Shown here: one piece after another, positions 1 through 12,500 of the stretch | Numbering within the stretch: position 1 is the first letter of the stretch | Layout of the letters: each line of letters opens with the position of its first letter | From: Trichosphaerium sp. ATCC 40318 | Lineage: Eukaryota > Discosea > Flabellinia > Trichosidae | NCBI GenBank assembly: GCA_038496445.1 | Contig: JALMLS010000093.1 | Coordinates: 310,001 to 374,000, forward strand | Length of the DNA stretch: 64,000 nucleotides | Reading direction: 5' to 3' | The notes under the pieces: generated by a model | Database searches by the model: none | What the model saw: only the letters and a program-made list of their open reading frames with translations | Told to the model about the DNA's origin: nothing | Position numbers and translations under genes: made by a program

Positions 1-2362
1 TAGAGTTCTCATTAGCTTGGCACATACCAATAGCACGATTCTTTGCTGGAACGCCATACTGGAGGTCAGAGCACTTGTTTTATCATTTCAGTGAATACTA
101 ACTGTACATTTCGAAACCAGGCGATATCGTCGGTATTATAAAGGTCCTGTTGTATTAGAAAGACTTGTACGTGATGCATTGATTGAGTACCCTTCATGGA
201 GGAAGAATATCGAAAAATGGCAGAAACCTATTACTAAAAACAAACAAATGAATAAGAATTATAAACAAGCATTATTCAATGAACTTTATTACCTTGTTGA
301 TGGCGGTAGTGTTTGGTTAGATAACTTCGATTTGGATGAAGGTACAACAAAACAAAACAAAAAAAACACGTGATTTTGTTTATTAAATCTATTATTAGAT
401 ACTCAGCTTGATGCTAATGACATGGGAAGATTTGGATATTTAGAGGGATTGGAGTATCTCATGTACAATACATACGATGTTCATTTTTATGCTTCTTTTG
501 CGTTGGGTATGCTGTGGCCAAAGATTGAGTTGGCGTTGCAAGTACGTTACCGCAACGTTCATGTAGAGATTTTTATTTTGTACTAGGAGGATGTAGCTAA
601 AGCTACAATGACTGAGTATGAGGATGTATGGACTACTTTACATACAGGAGAAAAAGCCAAGAGAAAAGTAAGCGTTGCTATACTTTATCGCCGTTTAATA
701 CCTTTTAGACGCTTCACTCTGTGCCTCATGATATGGGAAATCCTGGAGATGATCCTTGGAAGCGAGTTAACTCGTATAACATACAAGTAAGTTTCAAAGT
801 AAATAAAATCATCAAACTGAGAAATCATTTATTTCTTTGTGAACGACCAACAAACTGTTCTCTTTAGGATATTTCGAGATGGAAGGATTTAAATTGCAAG
901 TTTGTTTTACAAATATACAGAGACTATATCATCACAAAGGATAATCCAGATATAGATTCAATGGGATTTCTCAAACGTGAGTTTAGAAAAAAGTAAAAAT
1001 CTCCCACCTAAATTTTTTGCTCAACTATAGGTATGTGGCCTGTTATGAAGCACGCAATTGGATACATGATGCAGTTTGATAAAGATAGTGATGGAATGAT
1101 AGAAAATGAAGGTTTCCCTGACCAAACTTATGATGCGTGGTCTGTTTTAGGTTGCAGGTAACGCATTTAATAAAATACCGTAATTTTGCACGTGATGCTT
1201 AACAAAACACTGATAGCGCGTACTGTGGAAGTTTATGGATAGCAGCGTTGAAGACTTGCAGGTTAGGACATTTTTGGTTTTGATATAAGCTATTGTTTGT
1301 TAAATGGTTTCGCTTTTCTGTAGTGTCGTCGGTAAGCTACTGGATGATAAAGAGAGTGCTGAGAGTTATGATGTAAAATACGCTAAAGGTAATCGATTTT
1401 TTTATTATCTTTTCTTCTTAATTCGTTAACTGATGGTTTCTTTAGCGTGTTCTGTATACATTGATAAATTATGGAATGGTCGGTATTTTGATTACGACGA
1501 AACAGATCGTAATCACGGAGACTCTATAATGGCACGTGATTAAAACAAATAATATCGCTCTTTTTCGTTTCTCTAATGTCTTTTATTTATATAGAGCGAT
1601 ATGCTTGCAGGTGTATGGTATGCCAATGCGTGCGATTTAGGAGATATTTTACCTCGTGATAAAGTCATTTCATCGCTTAAGGTGATACATGAGTTTAACC
1701 TACAGAAATTCAATACTACACAAAATATGAGACTTGGACCAATAAATGGCATGCACCCAAACGGTACGTAAAAAAATACTGTATAACTATAGTTTGTCAT
1801 TGGATGGCCATGTTCGATACTTATGTTAACCAGGAACTATTGATAAGACGTGTTTGCAGTCAAGAGAAGTATGGACAGGGACTGCATATGCACTAGCAGC
1901 GTATGTTTTAATGTTCAAAAAAAAGTTGTTTTAAGTTGTTTCTTGCTATGTTGGATTATCATCAAAGCTGTAGTAACAAGTTGATTTTTAGGTTATTCCT
2001 ACAATATGACCTTGTAGAAGAGAGTAAATCAGTTGTAGATGCTATGGTAGAGAGCACGTATTACACTCTAGGATACGCGTTCCAAACACCAGAAGTATGT
2101 CAACAACAAAAGCTTTGCATCTTTGGTTTTTTTTTGTGTATACTTCTTTCTGTTTGTTTAATACCCTCATCTTTAGGCGTGGAATCCTGATGGTAAATAC
2201 AGATCTATGGGATATATGAGGCCACTGTGTATATGGGCAGTTCAATTAGAATGTTATCAAATGCAGAAACGTAATAATGAGAAAAGCGCTAAACTAACGA
2301 GCCCTGGGCCTCCTTTAAAGAAAAAATCTGTAAATTCTGATAATCTGCCAGGACACAATTAA
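1..2362 (+). CDS. GBA2: Non-lysosomal glucosylceramidase, 3' part
   Basis: Encodes the catalytic C-terminal portion of a GBA2-type beta-glucosidase, which hydrolyses glucosylceramide to glucose and ceramide at ER/plasma membranes. The 5' end lies outside the window. Family-typical blocks appear in order over about 12 exons: [127 protein letters not shown] and [14 protein letters not shown]. The DQTYDAW block holds the aspartate taken as the acid/base residue in the family. The reading frame stays open once short introns are removed. One intron (about 1530) follows GDSIM and starts with GC rather than GT. A lysine-rich tail ends at TAA 2360-2362. Family identification is firm; individual exon edges are inferred. 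Confidence 0.93.
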
Positions 2363-2643
2363 ATATCAGGTTTAGAATCACATCGAATCGAAGTATACAC
2401 ATTTTTTTTTTTGTTTTTTTTGCCTTTTGTTTTTTTGATGGTTTGTCTGACACATCGATTTGAATTTCTTGAAGTAATACCCTATGCTTAGCGAACGCTA
2501 TGGCACGTGTCATTACCTCAACAATTTTGTTTGTCCTTCTCTCAAAGCGGCTCACAAAGTATGGATTGAGGTCGCAAATATAGGGTAACAACGTATGTAG
2601 TTTGCCATTACGGATGATCGTATGTTTTTCGAAAGATACTTAT
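2359..2643 (-). CDS. Possible small basic protein, convergent with GBA2
   Basis: An open minus-strand frame reads TLLPYICDLNPYFVSRFERR, then a 35-base GTAATG...CATAG intron containing CACGTG, then a Lys/Arg-rich tail. It ends at a TAA that overlaps the GBA2 stop codon on the other strand. I do not recognise it. The 5' exon is not resolved: a stop precedes the open stretch, so an acceptor near 2643 would be needed. Without the intron the frame also stays open to a different end near 2289. It is either a compact convergent gene or chance coding-like 3' UTR sequence. Confidence 0.3.
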
Positions 2644-2651
2644 CTTTCGAA
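2628..2651. repeat. Perfect 11-bp inverted repeat with 2-bp centre
   Basis: TTCGAAAGATA is followed by CT and then by its exact reverse complement TATCTTTCGAA. It lies in the spacer downstream of GBA2. It could be a dimeric regulatory site or a short hairpin; its function is unknown. Confidence 0.8.
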
Positions 2652-4041
2652 GGTTACGTCAGAGTTTTTTTTAAATATAACCGTTGGATTGTTCGTTTTG
2701 ATTTTGAATTTTCATAAAAATGTCGGTTTGTTACCGGTTAAATACTGTGGATTATTTTTTTTATCCTATTGTTAGTACTTTGTACTAGCGACTTATTAAA
2801 CATTACAATATAATATGTACAAGCGTATGAAAGCGAATCACAGGCCGAAAATGTCGCTTTTCTTCTTTTTTTTTCTGTAAATATTTTTAGGTACTTCAAA
2901 ACGTGTGGTAGGCATAAAAATGATAAATAAAGCGCGCAAGTAACTTTTTGGTGTCGTTGAAACTTTTTTTTTTTTGACTTTTTATCATTTTTGGTTGCTT
3001 TCTCAATAAAATTTTTTCCTAACGTACACTAAATTTTACGAAAATGACGGTAGTGTATCTTGATTACATGGCGTAATTGCGGACTCCGAATAATTTTTTT
3101 GATTTTTTTCATGGTACTCTGTGGTATTGAAGACGCATTTTTGGAGAATATCTTTTTTTTCTCAACACTTACACTAATCACGATGATTTATACCCTGTTG
3201 TACCCACAATAATACGCTTGTTACGCGCGCATACTTTTGGATAATTACAACGCCGGTTAAACCACAATACAATGAGAATGTCGTAACGAAGCCGAAACTG
3301 GTTTCTACGCATAATACATCGCCACGAGCGTATGGTAGGTAAATAGTCAGAACTTGACAACACCGAAAAAAATTAACGGCGAAATGCACTTAAGCACCGA
3401 AAACTTTAAGGCAACTAGTAATTTCTTCCATTTTTTACTGTAAACATGTAAACGCGTTATAACCCTCTACGCATTTGTTTAAACGTACTCTACGCCCCGT
3501 AGAACAAAAAAACAGCTTATCGTGACTGACCTCATTTTCGCGCGGTTTGAAAAAAAAAACCTCCAACACTCGATAGTTAGGACGGGCTTTTTGAGTGCGA
3601 CCAACACCAAAAGTGTCAGCGCCATACTTTAGATAGATTCTATTTTACCGCGCAAAAAATGAGATGGCGCGAAATATTTAAAAATAAAACCGTTAACAAA
3701 TTAGTGTCTGTACTGAAATCTCGTTTTTTTTTGCAAATTTCCGTGAAAGTCTTTACCCGTCAGCAATATAGCGAACTCTGGTGTCTCCCACGGCACCAAG
3801 TCGATTAAGTATAACAAATTAATGTCTTCTGGCTTAGTAAATAGCCGTGGAAGGGATCTAGGAGTACGGTAAGGGTCAATTAGCAAATCGATTTTACGCG
3901 ACCGAGACATTCGTAAGAGGGCTCTAAAGTCGTGAGGACGTTGCAAAAACAGAGCGTATCCTATTTAGAGTACTCGCGACGCCTCGTTTGTAGTTGTCGC
4001 AAGATGAGCATAAAACAAACCTCTTATTATTTATCTATAGC
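2652..4041. other. Spacer between GBA2 and MYB
   Basis: AT-rich spacer with many T and A runs. The only notable open frame is an 81-codon minus-strand ORF at 3701-3946 that contains the stretch PWETPEFAILLTGKDF; I could not connect it to other exons or to a family. The 5' exon(s) and promoter of the downstream MYB gene must lie within or just before the end of this interval, but I could not place them. Confidence 0.4.
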
Positions 4042-6979
4042 CATGGTAACACCGCACAACCCAAACAAGCGCGTTCACGAGGTCGTTGGAACTCTAAAGA
4101 GGTAAATTAAGAACCTTCTACGATGTAACACTTTCGCATCTTTCCTTTGCTTTTAACGCATTCCAATACCACTCTATTATTGCGTCAAAATTGTTTTCTA
4201 TGTTTTTGGAGTACTTTTATGCGCAAATAAGGCCGTGTAGCGGTGTTCACTAAATCTGTTCGTTAACTTGAGAATCGCTAGGATGAACTTCTAAAAGACG
4301 CTGTACATAAATACGGTGGGAAGAATTGGAAGAAAATAGCAGAGCACGTTCCTGGGCGAACTGATGTCCAATGCCTTCACAGATGGCAAAAAGTGCTCAA
4401 TCCAACGCTCGTAAAGGGCCCATGGACCAAAAAGGTATTATAGAGTACCTTTCGCGTTCGTGCGAGTCGGTTACAAAGCTTTTTCAGATCTTTTCTAAAT
4501 TTAATACAGGAGGACGATATTGTCCGTGGGTTAGTTCTAAAGAACGGGCCAAAGAAATGGAGCTTCATTGCGGACAGTTTGCCAGGTAGAAACGGAAAAC
4601 AATGCAGAGAAAGGTATGTTCATCGTAGTATGTCTTCAAACGCGCCTATACTTAGCGCTTGTATCGGTGGTGCATGACAGTTTTGATCGAATTCAACCTA
4701 GCCGAAAAAAACGTGATTTTTTAATTAACGGTAATATCCCCTCTCAATACGCGTAGGTGGCACAATCACTTGGACCCTGCTATTAAGAAGGGAAACTGGT
4801 CAGAGTCGGAGGATAAATTAATAAAGGAGCTACACAGCAAGTTTGGCAATAAGTGGGCAGAGATCTCGAAACATCTTGAAGGACGTACAGCCAATGCTAT
4901 TAAAAATCATTGGAATTCGACAATGAAACGAAAAATGAGACAAAGTCAAACAAGTAAACGAAAAACTTCTACGAGGAAGAAAGGTACTGCGTTTAGGAAG
5001 CGTCAAAGTGAGCACAAAAGTTTTTCTTTTTTTTTTTTTGTTGTTGAAATAGTTTTCTGACATTTTTTGTTTTAAGCGACACCAACGACTAGAACTCGTT
5101 TGAGAAAGCGTGCACCTGTTGTACAAGAAGAGAAGCCAGTTGTTGCAGCACCACCAACGAACTTGCCTCGGCCGTACCCGGCTGAACGACAAGAACTGGT
5201 TGCTGAAGAAGCTTTCGAGCCAAACGCTGATTGGGAGCCTCCACAGGCTTTACCAGCTATTGTGCCTTCTTTTCCAGTACGTCCTTGCTTTGAACTTTTT
5301 TTTTGGATTGTTTTTTGTTTTCGTTGCAAATCGTCGCTTTTGAGTGTTTGTATCGTTTAGCTTATCATTTTTTTCTAAAAGGTAAACGAACAACCTCAAC
5401 AACAGCCTTTGGTTGAACCGAACATGAACCCTTACTCTACACCTCAAAAGTATAAGGGAGAGTACTCTGGGTCATTTCTTGAGTCAAACACGCGTACGTT
5501 TAGTGCTAAAAGCCGTTTTCTTTTTTTTTTGAATTTTGAATTGTATTGACTTTTTGAGTGTAGCACAAGGCCTTGGAAGTCCTATGGATGTTGAATACCT
5601 TTGCTTGAATAATTTATTTGATACACCAGAGTCTAGAACAGTTTTATCGCCTTACATTGTAAGAACACCTGATAAGTTCAAATGTCACCTTTACTCCCCT
5701 CCTACGATTCTACGCAAACGTAAGTCGCCTGGTAGTTCTGGTTTTTCAAGCCCTTCACCTATGGTACGTATTCTGTTTTTTTATGTCAAGTCTACAATTT
5801 CTTTTCCTTTCCAGAATTTTTTTTTTTTGGTTTCCGGTGCTTTGGAGTTTTTACGCGCCTTTTTTGGCGCGTAGTTGGTGTTCGGTTTTAATGGTATTTT
5901 CTTACGTTATTGTTTAGAAAGGACCTCCTCCTATTGGTTCGCCATATTCTTTGGACCTTTGTAGATCTCCATTTTCTCCTAGTATCTTCTTTTCGTCTTC
6001 TAAAGGCGTTGCTACGCCAAAAGCAGTTCGTCCGGATAATAGGTTCGTATTTTTTACCATTTTGATTTTCTCCACGTAGCGTCATAACGCTACGCGGTTA
6101 TTTTTACTAGTAGTAGAAACCAGCAAATAACCTTGTTTTAGGTCGCCTACTAAGTTTCCTACACCAAATGGGAAGAATTCCCGACTCTCTCTTACACCTC
6201 AGGTATGACTTTTTTTGTAAATTCTTGTTACTGTACCAATGCGTTATTGCGTTATTGCGTTTGTATTCGTTTTTTTTTGAGTTTGAGCAATTGCAAAAAG
6301 TTGAGAAAAATGCTTACGCGTTGTTTAGAGACCAATTATGACGTCTTCTGAGACAGAGGAAGAGTTCATGTCACCTTACAAGCGTGCTAGAATATCTGGC
6401 TCTTTTTCAACGCACTCACTCGCCAATACTCCAAATGCAAAATCTAACAATATTCAAGTATGCGTTGGACCTTTTTGGTCTCTTGGACACGCTCAGGAAT
6501 TTAAAAAAATCAACTCACGTATAAACGGCTTCCCTGCAGACTCTGGCAAGCAAGCCATACAACAATTGAAAGAAAACAACCACCAATCTGCAGCTTTCTT
6601 CAAAAGAGCTCGTGATATCCTTTCCACAACGTCTACGCAGTCATTTGTCACTTCTCCACAACAAAAGAGTGGCGCCTGGACGCGTTCTAGTAGCCTTAAA
6701 ACCAAAACAACAGAACCTCCTACAAAAACTTCGGCGAACGGCAAAGTCCCTCTACACGTCACTCCAAATCGAACACGTAGCAGCCGCAGGGCGGCTGTTG
6801 TACCTGCAAAGGTTCTAAACACACATACACCAACAAGTCGCAGCTGTGCTGCGACTATCAAGCGTGAAGCTTCAAGCAAACACGAAGTTGCAAATTTACC
6901 GAAACCTCAGTTTGTTGGCGATAGTTTGAAGGAGAATTTACCTAATCATATCCTTTCTATGGCGAATGTTGGCGTTTAA
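4042..6979 (+). CDS. R1R2R3 MYB transcription factor
   Basis: Animal-type MYB DNA-binding protein with three SANT/MYB repeats. R1 contains [13 protein letters not shown] and [21 protein letters not shown]2 contains [16 protein letters not shown] and [19 protein letters not shown]3 contains [16 protein letters not shown] and [20 protein letters not shown]. The regularly spaced tryptophans of the helix-turn-helix repeats are all visible. Supported exons: 4042-4101, 4282-4434, 4510-4613, 4757-4983, 5077-5278, 5382-5493 and further exons to the TAA at 6977-6979. The C-terminal two-thirds is Ser/Pro/Thr-rich, as in MYB/MYBL proteins that regulate cell-cycle genes. The start codon is not resolved: upstream of 4042 the frame meets a stop, so a first exon lies further 5'. 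Family call is firm; which MYB paralogue it is cannot be said. Confidence 0.93.
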
Positions 6980-7350
6980 AGATGCTGTTGATTGTAATTA
7001 TAGACTTGATGTGATGGTGTGGGCCACAAAAGCGGTGGGTTATTCTCCCTTGGCATCTTATTATTGAGATGCTGCGCTCGTCGAACGAAAACATTTTTTT
7101 TGAGCCGGATGCCTTTATTTTTTTTTTAAGCCGGTCATCGAATTTCAACGCCGAGGAAATTGTAAATTTAATGTCAAAAAGAACTCAACACAACAAAAAC
7201 AAAACACGGTGGGATAATACTCAAAAATACACGCAACACACAAAAATCTCTGAAAAAAAAAAGAAGAAAAAAATACTAAAAACCCGAATTGTATGCTATG
7301 TTAAAATAAAAAAAGCCCCAAAAGATTGTAAATAACTAGTGTTTATAATT

Positions 7351-7670
7351 TTACTTTTGTTTGTTGTCGTCTTATAATGTCATTTTGTTTTGGAAAAGAA
7401 AAGACGGATGAAACAGCTTTTTTTTTTTTGGGCAGCAAATGCTTTTACTTGCATTTCTTGGTTGAGAAAACACCTCAGTAACTCCTGGCGGTTTTGGGGA
7501 AGACACAACAATTTGAGCTTTTTGTAGTGCCATACATGTCTCATCACTAAATGCTGACGTAGCAGCTGTACTGTCTCCTTGATAGCTGTTATTGACATGT
7601 TTCTATCACGTGCTTTTCTCGAAAGTTGTCTTAGCACAAGCAAATATCCTCGCCGTAATAACAATGACAT
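7351..7670 (-). CDS. Possible small Ser/Thr-rich protein
   Basis: On the minus strand, MSLLLRRGYLL (ATG at 7670) can be spliced across a 36-base GTGCTA...GATAG intron containing CACGTG into KHVNNSYQGDSTAATSAF. The frame continues through a Ser/Pro-rich stretch and a second possible intron to a TAA at 7351. No family is recognised. A rival frame is also open over 96 codons, so the reading is uncertain. The gene would be divergent from the aldo-keto reductase, whose first exon starts 87 bases away. Between the MYB stop (6979) and 7350 I see only AT-rich spacer. Confidence 0.3.
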
Positions 7671-7756
7671 AGGTTCTTCTAGCCATTTTCATAAAGCAGC
7701 GATTTGGCACTCACTTAAAACCGCAGCATAAGTTACAAGTTACTGCTAACCGAAGT

Positions 7757-9289
7757 ATGTCAGTTACAAAACAATCTGTTGTACCCATCTAATAAATAAC
7801 GTTTGAACTAAAAGATTTAACGAAGATAAATAGGTTATAGCGTTAACTTTATTGGCGCTAGTAGTATGTTATCCTACAGTGCCTCTACACAATGGTGCGA
7901 CACCAGGTATGCGAATGCCAGTAGTTGGACTTGGTACAGGTCCGTATGGGTACGTAACGTACTCTACAATGGCTATTAACACTACGTCAAGTACTGGCGA
8001 GCATTGGGATAACACCGTCTCTGAAAAGGCAACCGCTGAATGGTAAACTTACCAAAAAAAAAAACGTTTAGAAAAATCGGTTGACGTTTCGAACTAAAAT
8101 TCTCTTCAGGCTTGAATTAGGAGGTAGACGAATCGATACGTCGACCAGTTATGGTACTCAAATAGGTATTGGTAATGCAATAGCAGCTAGCAAGATCCCT
8201 AGGAGTGAGATATTTGTTACAAGCAAAGTACGGCGTTCGAACAGTTTTTATTTTTTTGCTTTTTTTTTTCTCTAAGAGCCATTGTTTCTAGATAGCTCAG
8301 CCATACCCGCTTGACTACAACTCATCATTTACACAATTCAAACAAATACAAGAACAACTACAAACAGATTATGTTGATTTATTGCTTATTCATTGGCCTG
8401 GTGCGTCACGTGATAATTGCAATGTTAAAACCAACCTAGGTTGGGTAAAAGGCACAACACCAAGAGACGGATTTCCTCCTTGCTATGAAAATGACACTTG
8501 GAAGAAATGCCGCGTAGAAGCGTGGAAGGCCCTTCAAGATATTTTTCATAAAGGTGGCGCTAAAGCAATTGGCGTGAGCAACTTTGAAATCAATCATTTA
8601 TCGGGTAAATGCCAAGCTTTTTTGTTATGTATTGACTTTTTATAGACATCATGGAGATCCCTGGTAATATAATTCCTGCAGTAAATCAAGTAAGTAGCTA
8701 TCTCCAAGTATGTAACCTAAATACCCTATTTAGGTAGAATGTCATCCGTATTGGCATGAACCAGAATTAATTGCTTTTTGCAAATCTCATAAAATCCAAT
8801 TCAACACTTATTCTCCTTTCGCTGCCCCAGATCATATGGCACGTGTCAAATTACCTTATTCTTGCAATTTCAAAAAACGCAGGGAACATAACATGCTTAT
8901 TGTGTACTTCATAGAAATTCAACCCAGCCGTAATGCCTGTGCTTCTTCCAAACAACACAGTTGTAAAGAGTATTGCATCTTCACATAAAAAATCACCAGC
9001 ACAAGTTTGCTTCCGATGGGCCGTTCAACAAAACCTAGTTATAAACCCAAGGTACCAACAACCTACTCAATTCGATTGTTATCTAACACAATTAAAGAAC
9101 CCTCTCGGGAGATCATATGAAGGAGAATATGGACATATTTGACTTCAAACTGACAGACGAAGAAATGAAGTCTTTGAGTATGTTTTTTTTTGTTTGCGTT
9201 ATTCAACCTGGTTTTCTTATTTTTTTACCAAAGGTGCTTTAAACCATCCTATGAGAAAAGTATGCCCAGATCCTCATAAAATCGAATAA
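7757..9289 (+). CDS. Aldo-keto reductase with N-terminal signal/anchor
   Basis: NADPH-dependent aldo-keto reductase, which reduces aldehydes or ketones. A tiny first exon (7757-7780, MSVTKQSV) joins VIALTLLALVVCYP in exon 2 to give a hydrophobic signal or anchor, unusual for a family that is mostly cytosolic. The (beta/alpha)8 barrel follows: MPVVGLGTGPYG, GGRRIDTSTSYGTQIGIG (catalytic Asp and Tyr), VTSK (catalytic Lys), LLLIHWPG (catalytic His), AIGVSNFEINHLS, NQVECHPYWHEPELIAFC, YSPFAAPD and a C-terminal LTDEEMKSL block, ending VCPDPHKIE. The Asp-Tyr-Lys-His tetrad is complete. One intron near 8839 begins GCACGTG (GC donor). Its substrate cannot be inferred. The predicted ER or extracellular location is an inference from the signal alone. 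Confidence 0.9.
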
Positions 9290-9547
9290 ACGTGAACATC
9301 TAACATCCCAAAATCTACAGTTTTTTTTGCCCAATACGAAAATGAAACTTCATGTCTTCAAAGTTTTACATCCATGCGTAAGGACCTACTCTCCTGCAAA
9401 CTATTCAAAAGTTTAAATGTTAACAACGTGTAGTAAGTTCATTATGTCAATTCATAAACCAATTCTATTTAACTGAGGTTCAACAAACCACTAGTCTAGT
9501 TTTAATCTAAAGTAGTTCTACAATTACATTTTCTTTCTTTTTTTTTT

Positions 9548-12500
9548 CTATATTTTCCCGAGCATCTTACATATATGGTCCATCTTAGGTCTCTTATCTG
9601 GATCGAATGACCAACATAAATTCATTATTTTGACATAATCTGGTGGTGTTAGTTCTGTGTCTATTTCTGGAGTTGTTCCTTCTTCTCGAATTTTTATTGC
9701 AATGTCAATGAGGTTATCATTGTCGTACCAAGGCTCTTTCTCATGAAATATCTCGTACTAAACAGTCAAATTAGTACAAGTACACGCAAGCAAACAATAC
9801 TATAAAGTTCAAAAAAAGATCGCATAGCAAGAGCAGGGTTAAGCCGTAAAATATTATTTTTCTTTTTTCGAGGAATTTTGTAGGTTGTGAAGTACCAGCA
9901 GACATGCGAATGACCAAACATCTGATTTTGCAGAAAACGATTTGTGCATGTTCTCAGGAGCCATCCATTTGATTGGACCAATATTACTCTTTGTCTTTGC
10001 TGCAACATGCTCTGCATCATCAACGTTTCTAGACATACCGAAATCGCTTATTTTAGGAACAAAGCGATCATCTAGAAGCACATTTCTGGCAGCTAAATCC
10101 CTAGACAAAAATAAACCACGTGAAACTCGCTTTGTTAACAAATTTCGAAAAAAAGTGTCAAAAAAGGCGACTGATGTTTTCAACAGCCTGGAGGCTGAGT
10201 ATGATTTAATGATTATCAAGAATGTGATCGTACCTATGTACAATTCCTTCTTTATGTAGGTGAAGTAATCCCTTTGCAACACCAATAATAATTTTTTCTT
10301 TTGTGAAAGGGAAGGTCTGCCTTCCTTTGGACCGTAAAGCATTGCATCAAGTGAACCACCTTGTGTCAAAATAATAAGAACATTACTCATTAACGGTTAT
10401 TGAATCTTAGTACCGCTCATGAATTCCATGACAAGAACGTTTGTGTCCTCTTTGACATACAAACCATATACCTTGAAATTTGTCACGTTTTTTTCAATGA
10501 ACAGTTGTTTAATGTAAGTGCAGGTACCTGTACAACGTTTGAATGTGGTCTCAAATTAGCCTATTAGTATATAAGATTATACCGGCTAAAATATATTAAT
10601 CTATAGGTACCATGAGCTTCACTTCTTCTTTAAATTGATCAGCTCCTGAAATATCAGTGCAAAATTTCAAGGCAACTTCATTGAAACGAAACAATCCCTT
10701 GCTAACTACTCCGTAGGCTCCTAGTACAAAAATGTTATCGAAGGATACCTTGTAATATTTTAGGCTTGTTCTATGGTATAAGGAGGGAGGTAATGTACCT
10801 TGTCCTATCTTCTCACCAACTTCAATTTCATCAGGATTAATCAACCAGCTGTTTGTTATTGCTTCCTTATTAGTAGATATGTTCATCAATGGAATAGAGT
10901 CTAAAAGCACTCATGTTAGTTGTTGAAGAATCAAATTATAAGTCTTACTATCATTCATTTGAGCGTAGTGAGAATCTTTGCGTTGTTGTGGTGCAGGTAC
11001 TGAATCATACGTTTTTGGTTCTGCGAAAAAAGATTAACAACTCATCTTTCTAGAACAGACTTTGTACCATCGATTATTGCTTCTTCTTGGTGACTCTTGC
11101 TAGCAGTACTGATATGGCTTGATTCTCGTCTCTTCTATAGAGGGTACTTGGTGAGATAGGGCCGTCTTTTCCAATTTCCAAGAAAATAGAGAGCGTACTT
11201 TGAAAAGCACCAAGATCACGATCAGAATCAACAATAGAGAAACCATTACTACTACAACTACAATGATAACTATCAGAGTTATAGGTGACTCATCGCCAGT
11301 TGACGTTGCTTGTGAGTTTCCACATTGAACAGAATAAGACTGTTCACAAATGACATTTGTTATTGTTAAATTGCCATCGTTTTGAGCAAGTACATCGGTT
11401 GGAAGACAACAAAACTTGATAGCAGTTCCCTCAGCGCCAGTTCCTAAGTAAGGATAAGATTGTGAGTTTGTTTATGATACAACACATACCATTAATCACC
11501 CCTATAGTCGCATTAAAGGCAATCATTCTTTTCATTGATTGTTGTCGAACAAGTTCGCGGATTTCAAAAGAATCAGGACCTATGTTCAACCTTATTGCGA
11601 TTTCTTCAATCAATTCTGCTCCAATATCAGAAGAACTTATTAGCAAGCCATCATATTCGAACTCGACAGTAACAATAGTGACAACTGGTTGTAATTGTGG
11701 TTCTGTTGGTATCACAAAAGTAGGAATCGGAGAGCTTGGTTGAGAAACAGTACTTGGCGGGGTTGTTGATGGCTCTGCTGGTATTGGTATTATATAAAAG
11801 AATACTTCATCATCTGATTCGTATGTAATCTTATACCAAGTACGTAAGTAATAACTTTTGAATTGCATTGACTCAAAGCAAATCAAGAAAACACTTAGAA
11901 CGTACAAAGAAGTCTTGGTCTACCACCAGGATGGTTGGGTTTTTTGGAAGGTATTGATCAATATTCAAATCTGTTGTTCTTACACTACAGTCGCTGTCTA
12001 CTATAGAAATTGCCAATTTGTGCTTTGCTTTCTGTAGTTCACGTGATGTGATAACGACAAATTTGTCTTCATATGACTCAATATGGACATTCTCAATTCC
12101 GGTTATGTTCTCATTAGAAGGATGTAGTATTTCGCTTTCACATATAAGTGTATTTTCTCTTTCAATTGCGCTTGCTTTAAGTAGTAACGCTTTTAAATTA
12201 CCCTCTAAAAGAAGGATAAATTAGCAATCACAGAAGCTAAATAAACCGTTTTAGCTTTTTACTTCCGGCTGGTGCCGAGCAGACTCGAATGGTGCTGAGA
12301 AAAAAAAAGACAGTATGGAGCTTTAAAAATTGTCTTCTCGCTTACCACTATTGAGAGCAGCAACGCCTGTGGATTTAGTCATGTCGTTCAAGGTGCATTT
12401 TACATCTTCGGTATTAAAGTTTGTTAGGTTTGCATGATGCCTTGCGTGGGACTATTGAAGGTATCAGCGGAAGTCAGTTTATCGTCAAATGGGAACTTAC

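Noticed and set aside
9854-10390. Receptor kinase lacking the catalytic-loop His (reads SRDLAARN)
   Set aside because: The S comes from reading through an intron. Splicing the preceding exon, which ends GIVHR, restores HRDLAARN.
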